From Aphelenchoides besseyi (lineage: Eukaryota > Nematoda > Chromadorea > Rhabditida > Aphelenchoididae), in assembly GCA_024699855.1 (NCBI GenBank), contig JAMPIQ010000002.1, positions 11,718,001 through 11,782,000 of the forward strand: a stretch of 64,000 bases of DNA, given 5' to 3'. Both the position numbers and the translations under genes were made by a program. A model generated the notes under the pieces. The model ran no database searches. It had not been told where the DNA came from and was given only the letters and a program-made list of their open reading frames with translations. This document shows, piece after piece, positions 1-14,242 of the stretch (position 1 is the stretch's first letter; every line of letters begins with the position of its first letter).

Positions 1-1801
1 TAAAAGTATCGATTTGATTTAGATAACATAAACGATGCATTTGCGTTTGTTCACAAAGATGGTGACACGAAGAATCCCGATGGTTGGGCCCGGCTGGATT
101 GGGAAAAAGAATTTGAACGTCAAGAATTAAATGAAATGTGGAAGCTATCGGACTTTAACAAGGACTACGCTTACTGTGATACCTATCCAGAAAAGCTGTG
201 GTTTCCGGCTCGAGCAACACGTCAAATTCTGATCGGTTCGTGCAAATTTCGCAGTCGCTCACGACTTCCATCGTTGACGTATTTCCACAAGCAAACTGGT
301 GCATCAATTTGTCGGTGAGTTCTTCGACTTGTTCTGTGAATTTGGTTTCAGTTGTTCGCAGCCGTTGTCCGGCTTTAGCGCACGTTGTGTCGAAGACGAA
401 AGTCTTATGGAATCGATTCGTTGTGCCAATCCCACTTCTCAGTCCTTGTTTATCATCGACACACGACCAAGAATCAATGCGATGGCAAATAAAATGCAAG
501 GAAAAGGATTCGAAGATATGCGCAATTACACGAACATGCAATTTCATTCGTTCGACATTGAGAACATTCACGTTATGAGAAACAGTCAAACGAAGCTTTT
601 GGAAGGTTGTTTGAATATCGTTCGTAAATAAAACGAAAAACATTTCAGCATGTCAAAAACAAATGCCGTTAACCGAGTTCTTGAAAGCCGTTGATTTGTC
701 TAATTGGCTGAAACACTTGAAAGCGCTGTTTGACTGCGGTAAATTTATTGCCGATGCAATTTCACAAGGCACTTCCTGTGTTGTGCATTGCTCTGATGGT
801 TGGGATCGAACGGCTCAAACGGTTTCTATCGCACAACTTCTATTGGATTCTTATTATCGGACATTCCACGGATTCCAAGTAACAACGATTAACATTCCAG
901 TTATAGTTGGACGTGTGTTTTAGGTTCTAATCGATAAAGATTGGCTTGGGTTTGGTTTCAAAATAGACGATCGTTGTGCACATATCACTTCACCCAATGA
1001 CGAATATTTAAAAGAGGTAAAAAGTCTTGGAAGAGTCTTACATTGTTAATGAATTGCAGATCTCACCAATTTTTACGCAATTTATCGACGTTGTTTATCA
1101 GATTATGCGTCAAGAACCGTTAGCTTTCGAGTTTAACGAGCGATTTCTATTCGATTTGAATGAACACGCGTACTCATGTCTTTACGGAACGTTTGTTGGC
1201 AATTGCGACAAAGATCGTAAGGTCAGTATGGTCTTTGAAAGCCTCTGAACGAAAACAACTTAAGGATTTACGAGCTTCAACACGAACTCAATCGTTTTGG
1301 CGCGTAGCTGATAGTCGATTATCGTCGTATACAAATCCTTTTTATGATGTTTGTCTTTACTTTTGATTAGGATTCGAATTCACGTGTTTTAGCCGGACAG
1401 TTTCAAATTGAGCGAAGTTGATATGCCACATTCCGCCTTCGTAGTGTGGAGTTCGATGTACAATCGCTTCGATACGGGTATTCAAACACGAGAGTATTTC
1501 TCCGACATTCCGTTGTCTTTGAAAGAGCACGTTGATTTGATGGAAAGAGCGTTAAAAGAGCCGGAGGTTGTTTATTTGATTTGGTTCTTTAATTTTGTAT
1601 TTTTCGACAACCAAAAAGGTGGCCGTACAATGGCAATCGCTGTTGGGATGCGAAGAATGCAGTTCAACGGACTGTCAACGAGAGTTTGTTTCGCGATACG
1701 AACATCGTTTACACTGTCACTCCTGTGGTCTTGTTTATTGTCAACGGTGCATTAATGTCAAAGATGATAGACGGTTGTGTGTGAATTGTGCGTCCAATTA
1801 G
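1..1801 (+). CDS. Myotubularin-related phosphoinositide 3-phosphatase with C-terminal FYVE finger (MTMR3/4-like), 5' partial
   Basis: MTMR3/4 enzymes remove the 3-phosphate from PI3P and PI(3,5)P2 on endosomal membranes. Exons read as 1-314, 352-623, 649-878, 924-1016, 1060-about 1348, 1393-1566 and 1619-1801, with GT-AG introns of 37-52 bp. Exon 3 holds the active-site loop HCSDGWDRT (Cys and Arg of CX5R present). Exon 5 has the family stretch HAYSCLYGTF. The last exon encodes a FYVE-like finger (CEEC, RLHCHSCGLVYC, CVNC) and ends in TAG. The N-terminal PH-GRAM part lies outside the window. Odd points: the frame changes near 1,215 without a credible intron, and the last intron ends in AAG. 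A poly(A) signal AATAAA lies at 1904-1909. Confidence 0.9.
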
Positions 1802-2211
1802 GTGCCTTCGATTGCATATCGTTTCTAACCCATTTGCCATTTTGATTCCGGTATTCCAATACAACACTTCGCTTGCTTTATTGTTTTATTTCTTGTCAAA
1901 TCGAATAAAAGCATTTAAAGATTTCACCGGAATTTGACCAAGAGTTGATTGCGGCCAGTGAGCAATAAGAAAACAAACATTGTAGACATGACCACATGAG
2001 AGTCAGGCGTCTCCTCGTTTATTGATTGGAGTTCGAGAGAGCGCCCGACGTTTGAACGTCGCGTTTGTCACACTTTTTATACGATTTGGCCTTCGTGTTG
2101 TACGAACACCGAGAACGTGTGTTGTAATCGTTATTTTTAATTTTTGTTTGAACTTTAGCGCCATGCGCTGATTTCCCTCACTCTCTGGTGCATGAGTTTG
2201 CGATTGCCATT

Positions 2212-3297
2212 ATGCTCAATTGTGGACGTCTGCTGATTCGAGTTGGCGCACCTCATGCTTTGGCCAAAGAACTCAACAACACCATTCGTGGAACGTCGAT
2301 TAAGACCCTATGTGCTGTGGCCGCTAGTCCCGCATCAACAAACGAATCTCCAACACAACCAAAGAACGTAGCACAGAAAGTCGATGCTACGTGTTGCGGT
2401 TTTGCCAAAGATCTCATTGGAGCTCCATCGACGGTGCTTGATCACGGTATTTTCGGAGAAGACGCCTGTTTTATATCTCGATATAAATCAATTTATGTTG
2501 CGGGTAAGTAAAACTTTTATTCTTGCAATTTCTTTGTTCTTGAAGGTGTTGCCGATGGAGTTGGTGGATGGAGAAAATATGGAGTTGATCCATCTCAATT
2601 CTCTTCGCATCTCATGAATCATTGCTCTGATATCGTTCGATCGGGAGAATTCCAACCAAATCGTCCCGATTTGATTATCGCAAATGCGTTCGACAAACTT
2701 TCCGTTTCTCCCCGACCCATAGGGTTTGTTTTCGGGTTTAGAATTTTAATGATGTCAAACTTCAGAAGTTCTACGGCATGTGTTGTTGTTATTCATCAAC
2801 GAACTTTGTATGCGGCAAATCTGGGCGATTCCGGCTATCTTGTCTACCGAAACGGAAAAATAGTTCAACGGTCTGCCGAGCAAGTACACTACTTCAATGC
2901 TCCGTTCCAACTTACGCTTTTGCCAGAACAATGGGGTGAGTTGAATTGTTTTGAAATAGTGGATTAAATCGATCGTTTAGATTTTGAGGGTTTCATTCGT
3001 GACACACCTGAAAAGTCCGACTTGCAGAGATTGGAAATGGAATCTGGTGATGTTGTTTTGTTGGCCACTGACGGTCTTTGGGACAATGTCCCGGATTCGG
3101 TTATTATCGATGCGCTTAACGGCGTTGAAGCATCAAATCTCCAGTCCAAATGTAATACCATCGCCTTGATTGCTCGACGCCTTTCTCATGATCTACAACA
3201 TGCATCTCCGTTTGCAGTCAAAGCTGGCGAACATGGATATCGAACGAGTGGTGGTAAACCAGATGACATTTCTGTTGTTTTGATGTTTATTTCATAG
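2212..3297 (+). CDS. PPTC7: PP2C-type (PPM) phosphatase, PTC7 homologue
   Basis: PTC7 proteins are metal-dependent Ser/Thr phosphatases of mitochondria that control coenzyme Q synthesis and mitophagy in yeast and mammals. Exons: 2212-2503, 2546-2723, 2766-2935, 2981-3297. Visible PPM motifs: GVADGVGGW (metal-binding Asp), GSSTACVV, ANLGDSGYLV, LLATDGLWDN and, near the C-terminus, GGKPDDISVV. The N-terminal 60 residues are basic and low in acidic residues, compatible with a mitochondrial presequence (inference). I chose the ATG at 2212 because no upstream ATG is in frame before the acceptor-rich leader. The first intron ends in TTGAAG, an unusual acceptor. The gene lies about 400 bp downstream of the myotubularin gene on the same strand. 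Confidence 0.88.
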
Positions 3298-3496
3298 ATT
3301 TGTTTCATTAGTGATTGTTTTGTTGTTTTTAGAACAAACGTGTTTATTTCATCCTATACTGATAATCGAGAGCTCAATGATTAGTAAACAAGATCTTTTT
3401 TGACCAGTTCATTTCTGTACAAAAACCAACTGTTCGTAGGGTCTTCGATCGAAGAATTACACTAATTACGTTTTTATTATCACAAACTAAGACAAC

Positions 3497-5125
3497 TTAT
3501 GCTTCTTCGTATTGAATCGCATTTACGAGTTCAATGGCCGAGTAATAAACACCAATCACGCAAATTCCAAGACCCATTCCAATGACAATTTTGTTGAAAC
3601 GCACTTCTTCGGGTTTCAGTTTGTCACCGCGTAATTTCAAATGAAAATACGCCGGCCAAATGAAGCTGAGCATTGTTCCGGTAATATTGCCAATTAAACC
3701 CATGAACTCGATAAGATACGGAACCGAAAGTGCAATCAGCAATGTCCATAACAAGAGAACAATTCGTAGACACAACGCCCACTCTCGCAAGTTCTTGTCT
3801 GTTCCGTAACAACTAAAATCAAAGCTATGTTCCGATCGCTGCCGACAAACACTAACCTCGAGAATAAAGTCACCGAAACACCACGAAAGTAGTTTTCGGT
3901 TAACAGTTGTACAATTGCGTAGAAAGGTAGTGGGTAAGAGAGTAGAGCTTTAACAACCAACACCAAATTAATGATGACTTTGAAGAACTGATTGGGCAAA
4001 CTATTCGAAATCTCCTTTTGCGTATATTCGGAAAATGTCAAGAAACCGATTAGTCCAAAAACGGCTTTGAAAACTGCAGCAGCAATGTGTGATTGACTTA
4101 ACATCCAACGAAATTCTTTCGGATTCTGAAATTAGAATTGAATTGGCATGCCGAATTTTGAAATTTACTTCCATCGATGCTTCCAAAGACGGGAGAAAAA
4201 TATGAGAAGTGTAACCAAAAACCACAACACCAATCATTGTTGGTAGAAGTCGAATACTCGGAAAGAAAGTGATCGTACGAAATTGCCAACTGGTAAGCTA
4301 ATAAAACACAATAAATCTCTACGGTTTGTATATAAAATTACCTGTGAAAGACAATAAAGTACCATAATCGCGTTAATTATCAGATGCGAAACTGCGTTTG
4401 CTAAACTTAAATGGCTGACTAGTCGAATATCGTCGATTAAGGCGGTGCCGAGTAGAGCTGCAGCAACCAACATCATCCACGCCTGTTTGTCTAAAAAGAC
4501 ATATCATATTCGAATATACATGTTGCAATCAATACCAATACTTGGCATAGCACCTTGCAATAAATCACCAGCAAGAACCAAGTATAAAATACAGGTACTG
4601 GCAAGTTCTGTCAATTGTGCAAAAAGCACCAGTTTGCCAAGTCCCGGTCGTACTGCTTCGGCTACTTCACGATAACTATGGCGAACTTTTTTACCGTCTT
4701 CATACAAACAATCGATTAATGAAAGACCGGTTCGATAGCAAACGTATGATACACCGACTAATGCGATAACTGTCACCCAACCACCAACCTACTTGTTAAA
4801 GATCTGTATTTGCATATACGGATAGTTCGTTTACCTTGACCGCAAATGGCAGTCCAACAATGAACATTCCCTGAATCGCATTTGTCACGTTCCATGCAGC
4901 TTGAAGTGCAGTAATTGGTTTTCCATCCGGAGCATGAGGATCCACTGTTTCGTTTTTTCCGTCTTCTGCAGCAACTTCCTTTTGATCTTCATTTAGCGTC
5001 TGTATTGGCGCTATATCAAGTTGATAAGAATTTGCGGGCAGATCGTTGGACTCGAAGGAGCTCACAAAAACGTGTTTATTCGTCCAATCTTGTAGACGAC
5101 GACCGGCATCATTCATACGCGACAT
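3497..5125 (-). CDS. unc-47: Vesicular GABA/glycine transporter (VIAAT, SLC32 family)
   Basis: UNC-47/VIAAT loads GABA into synaptic vesicles using the proton gradient. Exons on the minus strand: 5125-4835, 4788-4536, 4490-4342, 4298-4169, 4125-3857, 3812-3497, with introns of 43-47 bp. Recognition rests on colinear similarity to the family: AWNVTNAIQGMFIVGLPFAV, TCILYLVLAGDLLQ, VFGYTSHIFLPSLE, VVKALLSYPLPFYAIVQ, then MGLIGNITGTMLSFIWP. The hydrophilic N-terminus (about 70 residues) precedes about ten hydrophobic segments, matching the cytosolic tail plus membrane core of the family. The start ATG at 5125 lies one base after a splice-acceptor-like TTGTTTTACAG, suggesting a spliced leader. Expression would mark GABAergic neurons by analogy (inference). 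Confidence 0.93.
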
Positions 5126-5137
5126 TCTGTAAAACAA
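5126..5137 (-). promoter_or_regulatory. Probable trans-splice (or 5'-UTR intron) acceptor of unc-47
   Basis: On the minus strand TTGTTTTACAG ends one base before the ATG. No upstream coding exon is evident, so a spliced-leader site is the simplest reading. An ordinary 5'-UTR intron is the alternative. Confidence 0.45.
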
Positions 5138-6412
5138 TTGATAGTAACCGGTTAGTTCAATTATCTTGTATCGCAGTAGCAAACGCAAAATAACACAACA
5201 AAACATGACTTTCCGAATCAATCACGTTCAACTTCGGAATCTACCGTATGCTAATAACAGTAAAGATTTAATGAACAGACGCTGCTAGTCGTGTCACGAA
5301 CACAAAAGTTTCTCCGCTAACATCATTAATTTAACATCTGAACTGAACTCAAAACGCTTTCGACATTTGCATCAGAGACAAATTGTCGTCTTACGAATGT
5401 CGACCTCCGTTTGCTTTGAGGTTATGAGTTTTCAAAGACGACAAAAGAGCTGCACGAATGCGGCGTCCTCAAATAATCTCTTCCATTATTTGTCAGTTTC
5501 TGGCGCCGTTTTAATGCCCATGCAGAATTAAAATTTTGCTCTTCTTTTATTTGTCACTCGTAACCGTCTTACTCGACAAACCCACTAAATCAGAAAACAA
5601 AAAGGCCCGCAAATGTTTCCCAATGGTATTCGTTAAAGCTCGTGAAAGCAAACTTTCGTCCAATTTGACAAAAGAAACATCAAAAACGTTGCATTAAACG
5701 GCGTAGATTTGTAAACACCATTTCGTAGCGGCTGAGAACGTTGAATCTGATTCCTCTCCACAGGGATCACATCAATGGACTAACAACTCGAAAACTTTCC
5801 GATCTACAAAGTTCGCTCAAAACCAACGTCTTCGTATTTGAATTTATGAAGTTAGCCGTAACCTGTACAAACCATTCGAAGGCAATAAAGTTTGGAAGAA
5901 GGTGTACAGTTGAAAGTTAGTGTAGACAAAATGAGAACAAAAAACGATTAAAATCAATGACAACCAAACGTTGTTGTTTCATTGTGGTGCAAATGTAAAC
6001 ACAATTAACCAACAAATAAAAGGCAAAAGATAACTGTTGGGGTTTTAATTCGTTTCCCTTGCATTCAACAAACGAACCCATAAGAAGCAGTAAAGTTATA
6101 CATTAGAAATCTTTAGATTGAAATTGACAACGAAAAATCCAATAGATCAAATGTAAAAGATATATAGAGTAATGCACGTAGGTACCCAAAGTAAACGAAG
6201 CTCAATGTTGAACAAAACTACGAGATTGCTCGAAGACAAATGCAGCAACACAACTGTAACAGAAATAAGGCAGAGCGATAAAGTTGATCCTGTTTCTTGC
6301 ACTACAAAAACATTGTAATCTATACGACGATAAGAACTACAGCACTAAAGCTATAATCAAAAAGGCTGAGCAATCAGAAATTTGTAAAAGATTTTCAAAA
6401 TGTTCACGATGT
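5138..6412. other. Intergenic, no gene seen
   Basis: About 1.3 kb between unc-47 and the 3' end of the palmitoyltransferase gene. Both strands show scattered stops and no recognisable protein. It probably contains the unc-47 promoter and the 3' UTR of the neighbour. No repeat was recognised. Confidence 0.5.
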
Positions 6413-7811
6413 TCAAAGTGAGACATTTACTGGCGGTTTTCGACCGTTGAAACGATTGTTGAAGATATCGACTTTGGTGGTTTTGGTCATCTGAAAACAA
6501 AAAATTTAATATAAAAACAAGCGGCTCCACGTACCGGTATGTGTCCATCATGCTTGTTGTTGGAATCAGGAACATAGAGAACGGAAAGACTTTCACTCTG
6601 TTTCACAACCTTTCTAACTGTTGGTTTGTACCTACAAACAAATCCAAGATTATAATTGTACTTCATAAAGCAACGCATTCTTTCAAGCATTCTTACCGTG
6701 GATATTGAGATGAACACAAAGAACGTAGGAAGTTCCGCCAACAACCATGAGTAAATGGATTGTATCCCGAACGAAATTTGCCCGTTACCTAAGACATTAG
6801 GTGATTAACTAGATAGATTTCGATTACTTGTTCATTTGTCGTTCGTGCTCGTAAAACAAGAACAATATGAAAACCCGTGAGTCCAATGATTGGTATGCAT
6901 AAAAGAATGAAAATACCAATGAGAATCATGGAACAAAGATTTGGCGGCGACAAATACTCTTCGCGAAAGTTCGAACTAAAACAAAAAGTCATTTTAATAG
7001 CAACGCAATTAAGTTTACCCTGTTGTTATTGTAAACGTCAATGACAAGGAAAAAACACTAATCATGTGAAGAGTGAGAAAAACTAGAAACAAAAAGAAGT
7101 AACGATAATTTCGACGACCAACACAATTATGAACCCACGGACAGTGATGATCAAACGAATCGATGCACCTAAACAACTACGTAACAAGCAAAACTATCGA
7201 TAAAATACCTGTCACAAACAGAACAGTGAGAAGATCTTGGTGGTCGATAGAATTTACACGTTACACACCATTTCATTCGCACCGTGATTCCATTGACTTC
7301 GACATTTTTGTAAAGCGGACAACGAAAATCATCGATGGACTCTTCAGATGCGATAGCTAAATATTGGGTTTAAAAAATTCGTTTGAAAATGGAACTCACC
7401 AGCCGGATGTCGACCGGGATCCATTGTGGTTGCCATAAACAAGTTGGAGATGAGAAACAAAAAGATAACAATGTCTATTGAGCAAAGAACGACGCCAAGT
7501 ATGCCAAGCTGTTTGATGATTGCAGGTACCAGTAAGTAGAAGAACGCACAGCTACATCCGAGTATAAGAAGCCACGTAACAAGAGCCGGAATGGCTTGTC
7601 CGATAGTACGAAAGAAACCTTTCATTTTTCTGCCGGTTAACGATCGCGAGTGTGTAACATATCCATTACTTCTTGGCGATACTAAATGATAACTGAGACC
7701 GTTGGTTGACGTTGATCGAGGACAATAGTTGTTGGGAGTTTCGTGTTGGACGCCAAATTTCTGGCTCCCGCCGTTTGCCAACTTATCTTGTGGTTGGGCC
7801 TTGTTCACCAT
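6413..7811 (-). CDS. DHHC palmitoyltransferase, ZDHHC5/8-like
   Basis: These multipass enzymes S-acylate cysteines of membrane-associated proteins. Exons on the minus strand: 7811-7400, 7356-7209, 7168-7019, 6975-6828, 6788-6697, 6631-6535, 6490-6413. After a hydrophilic N-terminus of about 60 residues come two hydrophobic segments ([20 protein letters not shown] and the next), then the Cys-rich domain [22 protein letters not shown] followed by [19 protein letters not shown] with an intact DHHC active site, then two more hydrophobic segments. [20 protein letters not shown] is typical of the ZDHHC5/8 branch. The C-terminal tail after it is only about 60 residues, much shorter than in vertebrate ZDHHC5/8. 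Start is the first ATG of the frame. Confidence 0.9.
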
Positions 7812-8632
7812 TGGAACGGCAAGAAAAACCGCATCGTTCTTAGCCGTTTAATGTAACCTGTAAATCCTGCAAACTTAAGAACAAAAATAACGGAAAACAC
7901 GAAGCGCGTTCGAACTGTAAACTCTCGGCTTTAAAACAGTTTTCAATCTTGAAAGTGGACTTCGAAATGTGCTAATGACAGAAATTGAACTGGAACGATG
8001 TAATAAGAATCGAGAAAACATAAAACATCGGTTCGACATTTCGAACAAAAACATTCATTGGATGTTATGGCAATGAAATGGACGAAATCAAGCAACGTAT
8101 TGCCTGTACGAAACCATGAATACCATCGATGTAAAAGCTCTGGGACTTCGTAGAACCAACAGAACTTGGCTGTTTCGGTCTCTCAATTTAATTGCACTGA
8201 AATGCCAACAAGTTAGCGCCTTCTTCACTCGCTCATTTTCCGTGTGAGATAAATGAAATAAAGTTGGAAGTACTTTGGATTGCAATATGACTAAACAATC
8301 GAATTTCGATTTGCTCTCACGACACAAAACAAAAATTGGATCTGCGACAAAATCTCGAGTAATTCCACAAGAAGTTCGCAAATGAGCCAAAATGATCGGA
8401 ATAACCGAAAAACAAGCATCTTTGCGCTATCGTACTGAACAAGCTAGTAGCATTAATGGGTTCTTGAATAACAAAGCAGAAACAAACAAACCAACTTTCT
8501 TGACCCTTTTCAAGCCTCTCATTGTCAGTCATTGTTTTTGTTCTTATACGTAAGTGATGAATAAGATTTTAATTAAATAAACAACGAAGAATTTCACAAC
8601 AAATGTTCCGCAATAAGTTCACGGCCTAAACG
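7812..8632. other. Intergenic, no gene seen
   Basis: Divergent spacer between the palmitoyltransferase start and the AGPS stop. Open frames here are short and not protein-like. No repeat or RNA gene was recognised. Confidence 0.45.
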
Positions 8633-10790
<2,158 letters not shown>

Positions 10791-12011
10791 TTTAAAACAG
10801 TCTTTTCCAGTGATTCAATAACTGTTTTGAAGCAGACAATTTCTTCTACCGACAGCATGATTCGGCGATTGATAAGAACGTATGCACAAAGCACTTCGTT
10901 CCCGGCATGTTTCGGTAAAAAGTGGTCGAATGGTTTTGACGTGCATTCCGATAATTTAAAGATAATAACTTTAGAGTGCAAATTGCAAATTGAATTCAAA
11001 TGCAACATTTTGTCCTTTGGTCTTCGTGGCACTTCGACGTTTACTTCCTTAAACGAATCAATAAGTTTGTTCTTTTGGATTCTCCTGTGCTTCCACGAAG
11101 AAGATAATTGCCATCTAAAATGTCCGAGGATATTTATAAGAAAAGAAGGAGCAAACGCCCTCGCACTTCAATGGTTCAATTTGTGTCAATTGTTATAAGA
11201 CGAATATTCCAACTCGGCTGTTTTCGTTGGCGAATATCGCTCAGACCGACGGCCCCAAAACTGTTTGGTTTGACACTTAATCGGCCTTTATTTTGAATTA
11301 AAAGAACGCCAATCGTACATAAATTCGACTCTTCAAAAACAATCGACCGTCCTTGTTGCTACCATTACCCAGGGATTAGCCCAATGGATTGGCGGATTTG
11401 TTGTGATAACATGGACAGCGACGCGTTCTGTTAATTTCGGCTCCGCCTTTTGCACTCAACGACACCACAGGCCTACAGAGCGAAACTTTGATTTCCGTTC
11501 GAAGTTATATTTTTGCGGCACAGCAACTGCCAAGTCGTCCCTCCAGGGATTTCATCCTTCGACCAAAATTGTTCTTCATTTCGAAGCCGGGGTGTACTGT
11601 GCGATTTAACGGCGCGTGTGTTTGTGGATCTAAAGAAGGAAAGACCGCAGATTCCAAAAGTCCCGATGAAGAAACAGCGACAATAAGGACGAGAACTCGA
11701 CTTATTTTTGTTTTCTTTATATTTCGTTTAAATCGCTGCATGTCTTCAAAGAGTCCGCAGCGGTTCTAGAGCACGAGTGTTTTAAGTGGTGATTATTGTC
11801 ACGAGCTGATTTTTCGAGCACTCAACGCGATTTATTGTTTTCCTTCTTAATTGGATTATTTTTGAAGGTGCTAGTCGACAAGTCGCGTGCAAGTATGCTG
11901 GGGGCTCAGGCGTTGAGAACAAAACAAGTGAGTTATTTTGAAAACAAGTTCGGCCGAAGATTCGCCAAAAAACAACTTTTGATGACACTTCTTAGTCGAC
12001 ATTGATCGATA
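10791..12011. other. Region without a confident gene; one unassigned minus-strand ORF
   Basis: A minus-strand frame at 11032-10769 (87 codons, ATG start) reads like a protein in places (KHAGNEVLCAYVLINRR) and runs into the AGPS first exon. It could be an upstream exon or chance. 11.1-11.8 kb has only short overlapping frames on both strands. The first exons of the gene ending at 12,848 may lie here but I could not fix them. Confidence 0.3.
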
Positions 12012-12848
12012 AGCCTTGATCTTGAAAGGGTCATCCGGCAACAATTGTTTGAGTGGGATCAAAATACGGTGCTCGCCACAACAAACCAACGCGTTTTGAC
12101 GGCAATTTGTTCGCACTTTGAAGAGAAGTTTGCCACGACGTCAAAACGTAGGGACTTAAAAGGATTGCGAACTGAAAACTCTGTGGACCACTAATCAGAT
12201 CTGTTTCTTGCCATAAACGTTGCAATTGACCAGTGAACTACAATGCAATTCTTTCGCGTAAATTTGAGCAAGAAAATCCATAAAATTAATGAATCTCGGT
12301 GTTGGGAAGCAACAAATGTTTTCAATTTGTTGAATTGTATCTCGACTATAAACGTCATTACAGAAAGTCGAACAGAAAGAAAGAGAGAAACGTCAGAGAG
12401 CAAGAAAGGAACGCGAACAAACGCAACGTGAAAGCATTCAGAAGGCCGCCAAGTGAGTTCAATAATCAAAATCTCATAATACTCTGATTAACGTTGTTTC
12501 TTTTCAGTGAAGATGCACAAGCTGCAATGTTAGAGTTTGCAGCACAACAAGCAACAGCAAGTTCCGCCCACATCAAACAACGACATTCACTTCACACCAC
12601 CGCCTTAAACGATCACTTTGTGCCGTTGAGCGCACGAGATGCCTCGCAACTCGACGTCAATTCAGTAAGCGAAATCGAACGAGCGATTAACAGCAATTTT
12701 CAATCAGCATCCAACACGCTCACCGTCAACTGATTATGGAAAGTCGACTGATGGATCGGGAAGCAGTAGCAATCGTTTGATGCGATGGTTAGGTCTTTCA
12801 TCAAATACGCAAAAGAAGCAAAAACAACGTCGCATGTCAACGTACTAA
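12012..12848 (+). CDS. Uncharacterised basic, coiled-coil-rich protein (5' end unresolved)
   Basis: Not recognised. Exonic segments on the plus strand: 12012-about 12191 (encoding DLERVIRQQLFEWDQNTVLA and onward), then 12364-12452, 12508-12664 and 12708-12848, the last three joined by clear GT-AG introns (12453-12507, 12665-12707). The middle exons give a highly charged, helix-prone run (KEREKRQRARKEREQTQRES) followed by QAAMLEFAAQQATASSAHIK. The C-terminus is Ser-rich and basic (SGSSSNRLMRWLG, then QKKQKQRRMSTY and TAA). The composition suggests an elongated helical (BAR-like or coiled-coil) protein, but I have no family match. The link between the first segment and the rest is uncertain, as is the start codon. 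Confidence 0.45.
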
Positions 12849-13773
12849 GTTTTTGAAATTTGCTTGCATATTTTCTTTGAACACGATTTGCTTGTTTTTG
12901 TTCTATAATCTTTTTTCTGGTCGTACCTCACTTGCAACATTCACGTTATGCTAACCTTCGTTCTCTTTGCTTGTTCTTTCAGTTCAGAATTGCTTAAATC
13001 AAAACGACCATTAAACTGTCAAATTTGGCTTTCAACTTCTCTTCGATCTTAAGTTTGTTTCTAGTCGATGATGCGTGGTAGTTTCGTAGTATGGTTTCTA
13101 TGTACATCACAATAAGCAGTTATTCGAAAACACTTTTTTGTTGCTATTTGTCTTCGGTTAGTCTTACGAATTAGACCGCGCTTTAATGGACGATTCTCTT
13201 CTCCATAGTTTCTTATGTTTGTTTCCAAATAAACAAAGTAAAAGATATAACCGTTTTTGTAGTTCATAGCCCAAGATGGTCTTTACAATATTCGACTTCT
13301 TGATTTTCAATGCTTATGTCGGCAGTTGATGACTCTTTTGGGACTTCTAATACGAACAGCAATATCCTCCTTCCAAGTGTTTTTTTGGGTTTTAGCGAAG
13401 TAATTTGACATTATAATTGGACTATAATGACTAGCACGGATGGTAAAAAGCATAGCATTTACAGCAAGTGGAAACGAGGTTTAGGATAAAATGTTCGTAG
13501 GTAACAGCGACGCTTAAAGACATGCAATCAAAGATTAGTGTTTTAGAAGTAGAATCAATCAAAACAAATAAAAGTTTCTTTGCTATCAATATAGATAATA
13601 AATTCGGTCATAACGATCCGAAGTTTTTAAAGAAACAACGCTCAGAAATGACAATCGTTCACTGTTCAGTTTTAAGAACGATGGCTAAACGAAATAGAAA
13701 ACTAAAACCTTGGGTTGTTTTGTGGTCAGTTTTCTCATGTGATTGTGTAGAAATGATTTTATTGAATCAGAGA
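12849..13773. other. Intergenic, no gene seen
   Basis: AT-rich sequence without convincing coding potential. Plus frame 13522-13779 (85 codons) starts with ATG but overlaps the 3' exon of the gene on the other strand and looks non-coding. Confidence 0.4.
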
Positions 13774-14126
13774 TTATAAATCGTCAGTATTAAGAACAAT
13801 TGAACGGGAATCCGATTGAATTTTACTGTTTTTGTCACCTCTGTAATCGAGTTAGACGAAAAGTGAACAGAAACTCACAGATAGAAACATCCGGCGCATG
13901 AACTACTGGAGAGTAGAAAGAGCAGACAAAAAGTAGCAACCAAAAGAAAAGTACCGACCAAAATCAAAGCTCCCAACTGCAGAACATGATGATACTCGAC
14001 GGTCAGTTGGCAGTTGTCGAATGGGCTCTCGACGTTATTGCACATCGTCCAATTGCTGTAAAAGCGTTCACTTTTGATCATCGCAAACAACCGAACACTC
14101 TCGTAGAAATGAGCTCGTTTATTCAT
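13774..14126 (-). CDS. Small single-pass membrane protein, unknown function
   Basis: Two exons, 14126-13879 and 13840-13774, joined by a 38-bp GT-AG intron (13878-13841, acceptor TTACAG). The product is about 104 residues. The N-terminal half has Cys residues and an N-glycosylation sequon (SNWT), then one hydrophobic segment (LGALILVGTFLLVATFCLLF), a Cys pair and a short polar tail (KIQSDSRSIVLNTDDL). I chose the ATG at 14126 because the longer frame begins with TTG. Likely a type I or III membrane protein. No family is recognised. Confidence 0.55.
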
Positions 14127-14242
14127 TTTTCGACATGACAAAGTCGGTGTGTTTCTGTCGTGATTTCGTTAACTCAATTTGTTTTGTAGAATCTTCACAT
14201 TCAAGCTCACCGTCGATTAGACGTTTTGCTGTGAAGAGCGCC

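Noticed and set aside
155..643. 162-codon minus-strand frame at the window start
   Set aside because: Antisense to conserved myotubularin exons on the plus strand.
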